Below are positions 1-5,308 of a stretch of 5,496 nucleotides of DNA, in pieces. The DNA is from Clostridia bacterium. GTDB taxonomy: Bacteria > UBA6262 > WVXT01 > JAUXBS01. A program made the translations under genes and the position numbers. The notes under the pieces are model-generated. The model searched no databases and was not told the origin of the DNA. It saw only the letters and a program-made list of their open reading frames with translations. Every line of letters begins with the position of its first letter. The stretch's first letter is position 1. The stretch spans positions 1 to 5,496 of the forward strand of contig JAUXBS010000100.1 of assembly GCA_030619245.1 (NCBI GenBank), written 5' to 3'.

Positions 1-862
1 CCGAAGAAATATGTCCTGCAATAACAACATTGATGTGGAACTTTTTCGCATTCTCAAAGTGTTTTTCGCTCATGTGCATTCCAACAACAGTTCCAACACC
101 CGAGGCGCTGAGTTTCTCAAATATTTCCTCGGACCCTTCTGTCCCCCCTGTCATATCAACAAATATCTTACCGGCTCGCTTCTTTTCACTCCCTGAAATA
201 ATCTTGGGGCCGTTGAACTGAAGCGCTGCGTGATGGTACTCGGGAATTTTTTTCAACAACTGTACTATCTCCCCCACCAGGTAAGGTTTTTCCCTGTCTA
301 TCAACTTCTGCAGGTAAGTTGCAACACAGTTGTCAGCCGGGGTATGCAAATTCATATATGCCACATCAAGCAACTTTGCGGCATCAACAGGCCTGAAATG
401 ATTGCCTGGCATCACCTTCCTGCCAACTACCTGCATCCTTTTCTCCATAAGCCCTTCTGCCACGTTTATAGGAACTCCGTACCCGCTCAAAATATCTGAT
501 TGCATACCCATGACTTCATAAAAGTTAACATAGGACTGTCCTTCAGGATGATGAGCGATAACCAGGTCAACCTTCGTACCCTTCTCTCTTAACCTGTCTG
601 CAAGGAGAAGTTCAGGAGTCTCCATGTCTATACCAACCATAACAGTTTTTACTTCCCCGCCCTTGCTGCCCTCGTATAGAATCCTGGAATCACTGTAGGG
701 ATTAATAAGCTTTTCTTTGTCATATTCTTTCTTTTCCTCGATGCCTAACTTATCATATTCCTTTTTGTTCTGTTCCAGTTCTGCAACAACCTTTTTTCTA
801 CCACGCGGGTCCTGGCTTATTCCGCATTCAATGGCAAACTGATATAGTTGTTTTAGTTTCAA
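1..862 (-). CDS. NIF3/DUF34-family protein, 3' end cut by window edge
   Basis: This is the first 287 codons of a gene that continues past the left edge. The translation shows IAHHPEG at residues 102-108 and LHTPADN at 172-178. These fit the paired-His and later-Asp metal ligands of the NIF3 (NGG1p-interacting factor 3, DUF34) family, whose members are dinuclear-metal proteins of unsettled biochemical function, sometimes linked to GTP cyclohydrolase I-like folds. A His-rich stretch GMHMSEKH (261-268) and AGHISS at the cut end probably belong to the C-terminal metal site. Residues 20-60 are a charged, Lys/Glu-rich segment that the compact YbgI-type proteins do not obviously have. The start is TTG, because the rpsU stop lies in frame two codons upstream and a GAGGAG ribosome binding site sits 7 bases before it. 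It is the third gene of a HIT-rpsU-NIF3 operon, which suggests constitutive expression with the translation machinery. The family call is fairly sure; the function is not known. Confidence 0.82.
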   Translation of the reverse strand, partial: MKLKQLYQFAIECGISQDPRGRKKVVAELEQNKKEYDKLGIEEKKEYDKEKLINPYSDSRILYEGSKGGEVKTVMVGIDMETPELLLADRLREKGTKVDLVIAHHPEGQSYVNFYEVMGMQSDILSGYGVPINVAEGLMEKRMQVVGRKVMPGNHFRPVDAAKLLDVAYMNLHTPADNCVATYLQKLIDREKPYLVGEIVQLLKKIPEYHHAALQFNGPKIISGSEKKRAGKIFVDMTGGTEGSEEIFEKLSASGVGTVVGMHMSEKHFENAKKFHINVVIAGHISS

Positions 863-865
863 AAC

Positions 866-1108
866 TTATCTCCTCTTTGCTTTACTCTTACTATCCACTC
901 TTTTCCTATCCATGGTTCTTGCCTTGAATTCCTTCCTTCTCTTCTTCCTTGCTGCTTCTGCCATTTTCTTCTTCTTCCTTACCGTCGGACTTTCAAAATG
1001 GTCTCTTCTTTTAAGCTCTGCTATCAGTCCGTTTCTTTCGCATTCTCTTTTAAACCTGCGAATAGCATCATCAATTGACTCACGGTCTTTTACTGTTATC
1101 CCCGGCAT
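866..1108 (-). CDS. rpsU: Small ribosomal subunit protein bS21
   Basis: bS21 binds the 30S subunit near the anti-Shine-Dalgarno end of 16S rRNA and helps initiation. The protein begins MPGITVKDRESIDDAIRRF and continues with the FKRECERNG, IAELKRRDHFESPT and RKKKK segments, which line up with E. coli bS21 (MPVIKV..., FKRSCEKAG, LAEVRRREFYEKPT). From this start it is 80 residues, against about 57-71 usually, because of a very basic Lys/Arg-rich tail. The start is uncertain: an in-frame TTG four codons upstream (position 1120) has AAGGA at a better distance (6 bases), while the ATG at 1108 has only a G-rich stretch 12 bases away. I prefer the ATG because bS21 proteins normally begin at this MP. 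It follows the HIT gene by about 59 bases and precedes the NIF3 gene by 3 bases, so it is probably co-transcribed with both from the promoter at 1545-1573. Confidence 0.93.
   Translation of the reverse strand: MPGITVKDRESIDDAIRRFKRECERNGLIAELKRRDHFESPTVRKKKKMAEAARKKRRKEFKARTMDRKRVDSKSKAKRR
870..877 (-). promoter_or_regulatory. Ribosome binding site of the NIF3-family gene, inside the end of rpsU
   Basis: On the minus strand AAGAGGAG ends 7 bases before the TTG at 862. It overlaps the last two rpsU sense codons (AGG AGA) and touches the TAA stop. This decides the TTG start, and means that ribosomes finishing rpsU sit on the binding site of the next gene, which favours translational coupling. 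Confidence 0.75.
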
Positions 1109-1167
1109 ACTTGACTTCAACCCCTTTCCTTGTTTTCTGATTCTTCATTTCGCGTAAAATAAAAATA

Positions 1168-1515
1168 TTAACCAGGCGGCCAGGTCATTTTGCGTCCGCC
1201 TAATAAATGAAAATGAATATGAAATACTTCCTGTCCACCGTCAGAATTGCAATTTTGAACAAGCCTGAAACCTTTTTCATGAACACCATTTGCTTTGGCT
1301 ATTTTTTTTGCAGCCAGATAAATCTCTCCTATAAGGTCTTTATCCTCAGGTTCTATATCCATCAGGGTTTCAATGTGTTTTCTTGGAATTATCAACACGT
1401 GAACCGGCGCTTTTGGGTCAATATCCCTGAATGCAATCACATTATCATTTTCAAAAATGATTTCCGCAGGAATTTCTTTATTAATAATTTTGCAAAATAA
1501 GCAATCTTTCATCAT
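1168..1515 (-). CDS. hinT: HIT-family (HinT-like) nucleotide-binding hydrolase
   Basis: HIT proteins of the HinT branch are small soluble homodimers that cleave purine nucleoside phosphoramidates and acyl-adenylates such as AMP-lysine; the physiological substrate in bacteria is unclear. The 115-residue protein is of normal length. It has the N-terminal CLFC zinc-type pair (Cys5, Cys8), the substrate-binding region HVLIIPRKH (39-47), the histidine triad HIHFHLL (99-105), where the middle His is the expected nucleophile position, and the HinT-typical ending GGRKMTWPPG. The start could be either of two adjacent ATGs (1515 or 1512); no clear Shine-Dalgarno precedes them. It is the first gene after a strong promoter and is followed by rpsU. 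HinT binds aminoacyl-adenylates and lysyl-tRNA synthetase in some bacteria, so the ribosomal-gene context is plausible but proves nothing. Confidence 0.93.
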   Translation of the reverse strand: MMKDCLFCKIINKEIPAEIIFENDNVIAFRDIDPKAPVHVLIIPRKHIETLMDIEPEDKDLIGEIYLAAKKIAKANGVHEKGFRLVQNCNSDGGQEVFHIHFHLLGGRKMTWPPG

Positions 1516-1544
1516 GTTTTACATAAATAATACATAAAAGATAT

Positions 1545-1573
1545 ATTATACTATATAAACACAGGAAATGCAA
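1545..1573 (-). promoter_or_regulatory. Sigma70-type promoter for the hinT-rpsU-NIF3 operon
   Basis: On the minus strand TTGCAT (1573-1568) is followed by a 17-base spacer and a perfect TATAAT (1550-1545). Runs of A lie directly upstream of the -35 box (about 1574-1600) and resemble an UP element. Transcription would start near 1538, giving a short AU-rich leader of about 23 bases with no clear Shine-Dalgarno. The box spacing is exactly the sigma70 optimum, so this is a strong prediction from sequence alone. Confidence 0.72.
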
Positions 1574-1660
1574 GCATTTTTTTAATTTTTTTATATCTTT
1601 TCATTTTTCACAAACAAAAACCAAATAACATCACATCAAGCATGAAATTCTAGGCTTATG

Positions 1661-1701
1661 AACACCAACCGGGGATGGAGCCCCACGGGTTTATACCCGT
1701 G
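1661..1701. repeat. Double-hairpin REP-like or IS200/IS605-end-like palindrome
   Basis: Two adjacent inverted repeats are visible: GGGG-ATGGAG-CCCC (1671-1684) and the perfect CACGGGT-TTAT-ACCCGTG (1684-1701). The four bases GGAG just before the CCCCACGGG run recall the GTAG/GGAG head of REP elements. The AGCCCCACGGG / ACCCGTG hairpin style also recalls the ends of IS200/IS605 elements. No transposase gene is present in the window. The hairpins are directly seen; the element class is inferred from form, and copy number in the genome is unknown. Confidence 0.5.
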
Positions 1702-1706
1702 TTTTT
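1684..1706 (+). terminator. Possible rho-independent terminator reading rightwards
   Basis: A 7-bp perfect GC-rich stem with a 4-base loop is followed at once by TTTTT on the plus strand. This is the shape of an intrinsic terminator, but no plus-strand gene lies to its left, so it has no obvious client. It cannot serve ptsI, which is transcribed the other way and would meet no U-run after the hairpin. It may simply be part of the repeat element. Confidence 0.3.
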
Positions 1707-1721
1707 CTGGAAATCGGGATA

Positions 1722-1742
1722 AATAAGGCAAATATCCTTATT
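1722..1742 (-). other. Weak hairpin downstream of ptsI
   Basis: AATAAGG and CCTTATT form a 7-bp AU-rich stem around a 7-base loop, about 48 bases after the ptsI stop. On the minus strand only TTATCCCG follows, so there is no real U-run. It is a poor candidate for a terminator, but no better one is seen at the end of the PTS operon; the two upstream GC-rich hairpins at 1671-1701 might stabilise the mRNA 3' end instead. Confidence 0.2.
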
Positions 1743-1789
1743 ACATAAAACAATATGGTCATTATTAATTATTGCAGGAAAGCGGGCAT

Positions 1790-3508
1790 TTAACTTCTTA
1801 ACTTATCCCTTTTAAGGATTTTTATTATTTCACTCTGTTCTTTGGCAGATAAAACTTCATCGGCAAGTTCCTGCGCAGAGGAAAAACTTATTGAACGTAT
1901 ACTGTCCTTAATCTTTGGCAGTGATATGGCGCTCATACTAAGCTCATCCAACCCCATTCCGATAAGAATTTTTGTAAATTCAGGGTCCGAAGCCATCTCC
2001 CCGCACATACCAACCCATTTTCCCGATTTATGACCCTTTTCAATAATCATCTTTATTAATCTTAGCACAGCAAGGCTTAAAGGATTATATAACTCTGCGA
2101 CATTCTCATTGACCCTGTCCACTGCAAGTGAATACTGAATCAAATCATTCGTTCCAATACTTAAAAAATCCACTTCTTTTGCTAGTATCTCCGCTGTTAA
2201 AACAGCGGAAGGAATCTCAATCATAACACCCAGTTCAATATCCTCCTTGAACGGTATCCCTTCCTTCCTCAGTTCTTCCTGCGTCTTAACCAAAAATTCT
2301 TTTGCATTTCTTAATTCTTCCACTGCGGATATCATCGGTAACAATATTTTCATGTTACCGTGAACAGCAGCCCTCAGTATAGCCCTCAACTGACTCCTGA
2401 ATATCTCCGGGTGCTTCAAACAGTATCGTAACGCCCTCAATCCCATAAATGGATTACGTTCTGCAAGCGCCTCCATTCCATCAGCCATCCTATCGGCGCC
2501 AAGGTCAAGAGTCCTGATAATAACGGAGTACGGCAATATGCTCTTGGATACCTCCGAATACTGCCTGTACTGTTCCTCTTCTGTTGGCAGTTCATTACGG
2601 TTCATGAAAAGGTATTCCGTTCTGTACAAACCTATCCCCGCAGAACCACTCTCATAAATCATGGGAATTTCCTCGGGAACTTCTATATTGGCAGAGAGTT
2701 CAATGGTATGCCCATCCGTCGTCACTGCGGATAAATCCCTTAACTTATCCAGTTCTTTTACAGCATCCAGGTGTTTCTTTTTTTCTCTTTCGTAATTCTT
2801 TATTGTTATTTCGTCAGGATTTACTATTATAATTCCCTGGTTGCCGTCAATTATTACCGTATCATCAGGCCTTACATTATAAGTAATATTTTTCAAACCC
2901 ACGACCGCGGGAATACCAAGCGAATGCGCCAAAATTGCGGTATGGGACGTCTTACCTCCCATGTCAATGGCAAAACCTATAACCTTATCCTTACGCATGG
3001 CAATAGTATCCGAGGGCGACAGGTTATGCGCAACAACTATCACTTCAGCCGGTATTTCTTTTAAGCCGTTTCTTTCCATTCCTATTAAGCTTTTAAGAAT
3101 CTTCTTACCCATATCTATAATGTCTCTGCTGCGTTCGCGAAGGTATTCATCCTTTACTTCCATGAATGACTGGAATATCCTGTTTATGGTAACCTGAAGC
3201 GCATGCTCAACGTTAACCTTTTCCTTTACCACCATCTTGATAACACCGTTCTTAAGCATGGGGTCATCCAGAATCATAACGTATGCATCAAACAAGCGGC
3301 TATGCTTCTTTCCTATTTTTTCATATGCGCTTTTGCTGGTCCTCTTCATGTCTTCTTTGACCACAGCAATTGCCTTCCTGAAACGCATCACTTCTTTCTT
3401 AATCTCGTTTTCAGCAAGATCTCTTCTCGCTATAATGAACTCCTCCTCTTCAAACAAGAAAACCTTCCCTATTGCAATGCCTGAAGAAGCAGCAATGCCT
3501 TTTAACAT
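1790..3508 (-). CDS. ptsI: PTS enzyme I (phosphoenolpyruvate-protein phosphotransferase)
   Basis: This cytoplasmic enzyme autophosphorylates from PEP and passes the phosphate to HPr, the first step of the PTS. At 572 residues it matches the usual length and is nearly colinear with E. coli enzyme I (575). The N-terminal HPr-binding and swivelling domain carries GGKTSHT with the phospho-His at 189. The C-terminal PEP-binding barrel keeps Arg296 (LYRTEYLF), Arg332 (IRTLD), Arg358, Glu431 (EIPSA), Asn454-Asp455 (IGTND), Arg465 (AVDR) and Cys502 (GMCGE). Odd points are His195 where Arg or Gly normally ends the His-site signature, and GADR at 337-340 instead of GGDK. The ATG start has a strong AAAGGAG site 7 bases upstream. 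It lies 53 bases after HPr and is the last gene of the operon. PtsP and PEP synthase are ruled out: there is no GAF domain and the length fits enzyme I. Confidence 0.96.
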   Translation of the reverse strand: MLKGIAASSGIAIGKVFLFEEEEFIIARRDLAENEIKKEVMRFRKAIAVVKEDMKRTSKSAYEKIGKKHSRLFDAYVMILDDPMLKNGVIKMVVKEKVNVEHALQVTINRIFQSFMEVKDEYLRERSRDIIDMGKKILKSLIGMERNGLKEIPAEVIVVAHNLSPSDTIAMRKDKVIGFAIDMGGKTSHTAILAHSLGIPAVVGLKNITYNVRPDDTVIIDGNQGIIIVNPDEITIKNYEREKKKHLDAVKELDKLRDLSAVTTDGHTIELSANIEVPEEIPMIYESGSAGIGLYRTEYLFMNRNELPTEEEQYRQYSEVSKSILPYSVIIRTLDLGADRMADGMEALAERNPFMGLRALRYCLKHPEIFRSQLRAILRAAVHGNMKILLPMISAVEELRNAKEFLVKTQEELRKEGIPFKEDIELGVMIEIPSAVLTAEILAKEVDFLSIGTNDLIQYSLAVDRVNENVAELYNPLSLAVLRLIKMIIEKGHKSGKWVGMCGEMASDPEFTKILIGMGLDELSMSAISLPKIKDSIRSISFSSAQELADEVLSAKEQSEIIKILKRDKLRS

Positions 3509-3514
3509 TCTTTT

Positions 3515-3522
3515 ACTCCTTT
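3515..3522 (-). promoter_or_regulatory. Ribosome binding site of ptsI
   Basis: AAAGGAGT on the minus strand ends 6 bases before the ATG at 3508. It is the strongest Shine-Dalgarno in the PTS operon and lies a few bases past the palindrome at 3526-3552, so folding of that palindrome leaves the site exposed. Confidence 0.7.
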
Positions 3523-3525
3523 AAG

Positions 3526-3552
3526 GGGACGGTTTTTAAAAGGAACCATCCC
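3526..3552. repeat. GGGACGGTT palindrome in the ptsH-ptsI gap (REP-like hairpin)
   Basis: On the plus strand GGGACGGTT (3526-3534) pairs with AACCATCCC (3544-3552) around a 9-base loop. It is a 9-bp stem with a single mismatch that becomes a U-G wobble in the minus-strand mRNA. It fills most of the 53-base space between the HPr stop and the ptsI start. No U-run follows, so it is not an intrinsic terminator. GGGGACGGTT palindromes of this kind resemble dispersed repeats linked with REP-associated transposases, which is a recollection and not tested here. Confidence 0.5.
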
Positions 3553-3561
3553 TGGTATTTA

Positions 3562-3828
3562 TTATTCCTCATGGAACTTGTTGTTTATTAGATTTTCTAT
3601 CTTCGCCATTGCATTATCTTCATCAATTCCATCCACATGAATGTCTATATCAGATCCATATGCAATTGCAAGCATCATGATTCCAAGAATGCTCTTACAG
3701 TCAATCTCCTGCCCATCCTTTATAAGCAATACCCTCGATTCATACTTACTGGCAGTCTGAGCAAGTAAAGCTGCGGGCCTTGCATGGAGTCCGAGTTTAT
3801 TCTTGATATTTAAGGTTTTTTTAATCAT
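3562..3828 (-). CDS. ptsH: Phosphocarrier protein HPr
   Basis: HPr is the small cytoplasmic carrier between enzyme I and the sugar-specific IIA proteins. The 88-residue protein has the family's normal length. The active site GLHARPAA places the phospho-His at 15 and the conserved Arg at 17. Ser46 is kept in the context CKSILGIMML, the site phosphorylated by HPr kinase/phosphorylase in organisms that have it. This suggests a regulatory role beyond transport, although no hprK is inside the window. The start is an ATG 11 bases after the IID stop, with only a weak GAAAGA ahead of it, so translation may be coupled to IID. It lies between the IID and enzyme I genes, so one transcript would supply both general PTS proteins with the permease subunits. 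Confidence 0.96.
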   Translation of the reverse strand: MIKKTLNIKNKLGLHARPAALLAQTASKYESRVLLIKDGQEIDCKSILGIMMLAIAYGSDIDIHVDGIDEDNAMAKIENLINNKFHEE

Positions 3829-3839
3829 TTTTTATCTTT

Positions 3840-4622
3840 CTATATATACCTGATAATTACTGAAAAAAACACTATCCCGTAGAACAGAATCATTACAGGA
3901 ACACCTTTTAAAAGCAAAAAGGATATCAGGGGGAATGCTGTTATATAAATCAATTTCCCCGACAGCTCCAGGTCCCTGAAAAATATCACTGCCACAGTAA
4001 TCCCCAGCAGCAGCAGGCCAGCCAGGCGTATGTTTCTAACCAGGTTAATTTCCACTATCTTTTTTACAAGCCCAATAAATCCCATTTTCTTCTCATAGCC
4101 GTGTTTTAATCCGTAATACCGCAGGAATAAACCGGGCCCGTTATAAATGAACAGAAACAGAATAACTATCAAGCTATAAGAGTATTTATCTGTAAAGGGA
4201 GTTAACTCAAAAAATTCCCCTGTTATTCTCACGTACCCGCTTAAAAACATCAGGGATATCATCACGAAAGTTGAAAAGGGACGCCAGCCGGCCCAGATAA
4301 GCGAATCACCTACTGCCGCAAGCGGCCCGCTTACAATCATCTTCATATCTGAAATACTCTTTGCGGATTGTCTCTGTTCTTCCATTGCAATGGTAATACC
4401 AACCGGTATAGTCACAAAATAAGGATTGACATTGAAGAATTCAAGATGACGTTTATAGGATTCTATAAGTTCCTTCTTCCCGGGATACAGAGTTTTTAGT
4501 ACAGGAGCCAGGATGTACAGAAATCCCATATTCTGCATCCTTTCATAATTACAAATAGCTATAATCAGAAATGACCTGAAAAATACTTTAATCAGCGTTA
4601 TTTTTTTCAATTTTTTTACCAA
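3840..4622 (-). CDS. PTS mannose/fructose/sorbose-family IID membrane subunit
   Basis: IID forms the sugar-translocating membrane complex with IIC in mannose-family PTS permeases; this fold is found only in that family. The 260-residue protein shows the family marks NYERMQNMGF (25-34), YKRHLEFFNVNPY (56-68), AMEEQ (79-83), the GPLAAVGDSLIW segment (99-110), and RYYGLKHGYEKK (168-179). Hydrophobic membrane stretches lie at about 114-130, 149-165, 198-215 and 226-258. The length is slightly below the usual 270-285. The start is uncertain: TTG at 4622 overlaps the IIC gene by 35 bases, and another TTG at 4610 would give 256 residues. A GAGG lies 1 base before the first TTG and 13 before the second, so neither is ideal. 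No ATG precedes the conserved core. The sugar cannot be told from the sequence. Confidence 0.93.
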   Translation of the reverse strand: MVKKLKKITLIKVFFRSFLIIAICNYERMQNMGFLYILAPVLKTLYPGKKELIESYKRHLEFFNVNPYFVTIPVGITIAMEEQRQSAKSISDMKMIVSGPLAAVGDSLIWAGWRPFSTFVMISLMFLSGYVRITGEFFELTPFTDKYSYSLIVILFLFIYNGPGLFLRYYGLKHGYEKKMGFIGLVKKIVEINLVRNIRLAGLLLLGITVAVIFFRDLELSGKLIYITAFPLISFLLLKGVPVMILFYGIVFFSVIIRYI

Positions 4623-5253
4623 GCCTCGTTTTAAAAGTCTTTATCGTGGATGAAATCCCAAGAATAAATATCAATACATAAGCCGTTTCAAGTCCATTTA
4701 ATACTTTTTCAGGTATTATTATGTAACACTTTGGTAATATATACAACCATAATAACAGCACTAGCATAATAAAAACAACCGCTTTTAAAAATGATATTAA
4801 TACACCCAGGCACATGATTTCTTCAACCGCGTTTATCCTTCCTTTGGAAATCCTTTTTTCAGCAAAGTGCACTAACCGTATATTTATCCTCCTGTTAATA
4901 TTCTCAATTTCCCTGTAAATCAAGCCTAATGGCAGCGTCCAGGCCAGTATCCATACTATAAAAGACGGCCCAATTGAAATATGATCTGCTTCAGCTGTCA
5001 TTATGGCCAGGGCTGTCGCCAGTATTGTAATAATGGAAAAATTAATCGGCATTGCTGCCCCCATCGGCAAAACATTAAACAATATAAGTTCAATTAATAT
5101 TCCAAATATCAATCCCGTATTCAGGTCCCCTAATAAATACCCTATTACCGGGCCTGTAATAACCGGGCGGCAAATCATTGACTGTACCCATGTATGCTCA
5201 TCCAGGTTTATAATACCGCCAACAAGACTGACCCACAATATTTTAATAAACAT
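4588..5253 (-). CDS. PTS mannose/fructose/sorbose-family IIC membrane subunit
   Basis: IIC is the second integral membrane component of the mannose-family permease. At 221 residues it is shorter than E. coli ManY (266). The family core is clear: RPVITGPVIGYLLGDLNTG (29-47), the GILIELI helix (51-57) and LPMGAAMP (62-69). Hydrophobic segments are at about 3-17, 31-60, 72-86, 93-112, 148-174 and 189-201, separated by a basic loop (118-142). After GAAMP the family commonly has an acidic residue (PPD); here it is PINF. The ATG start has AAAGGA only 3 bases upstream, slightly close, but no other start fits the family N-terminus. The gene overlaps IID downstream and lies 55 bases after IIB. The LPMGAAMP style resembles the short IIC proteins of Deltaproteobacteria, where such operons can be regulatory as well as transport systems (inference). 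Confidence 0.9.
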   Translation of the reverse strand: MFIKILWVSLVGGIINLDEHTWVQSMICRPVITGPVIGYLLGDLNTGLIFGILIELILFNVLPMGAAMPINFSIITILATALAIMTAEADHISIGPSFIVWILAWTLPLGLIYREIENINRRINIRLVHFAEKRISKGRINAVEEIMCLGVLISFLKAVVFIMLVLLLWLYILPKCYIIIPEKVLNGLETAYVLIFILGISSTIKTFKTRLGKKIEKNNAD

Positions 5254-5256
5254 TTT

Positions 5257-5262
5257 TCCTTT
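5257..5262 (-). promoter_or_regulatory. Ribosome binding site of the IIC gene
   Basis: AAAGGA on the minus strand lies 3 bases before the ATG at 5253. A second AAAGGA occurs about 10 bases further upstream. The rest of the 55-base IIB-IIC gap has only a tiny CCC-GAA-GGG hairpin and no promoter that I can see. Confidence 0.45.
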
Positions 5263-5308
5263 AAAATCCTTTGATTAAGGGAACTCTGCCCTTCGGGTAT
5301 TTAGCCCC

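Noticed and set aside
11..499. Plus-strand frames opposite the NIF3-family gene
   Set aside because: The minus strand is open throughout and gives recognisable NIF3 motifs, so these are shadows.
1080..1148. 22-codon minus-strand frame starting before rpsU and overlapping its start out of frame
   Set aside because: It could be a leader peptide, but there is no Shine-Dalgarno before its ATG and most of it is rpsU sequence in another frame.
912..1157. Plus-strand frame rich in Phe and Leu opposite rpsU
   Set aside because: It is the complement of the Lys/Arg-rich bS21 codons; the apparent hydrophobic peptide is an artefact.
1658..1726. 22-codon plus-strand open frame over the palindromic repeat
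   Set aside because: It has no ribosome site, is very short, and its peptide is simply a readout of the palindromes; such frames are typical of dispersed repeats.
2771..3524. Several plus-strand frames opposite ptsI
   Set aside because: They overlap a fully supported enzyme I gene, have no family resemblance and no ribosome sites.
5280..5308. Possible terminator or attenuator between IIB and IIC (CCC-GAA-GGG)
   Set aside because: The stem is only 3 bp and there is no U-run; it is too weak to call.
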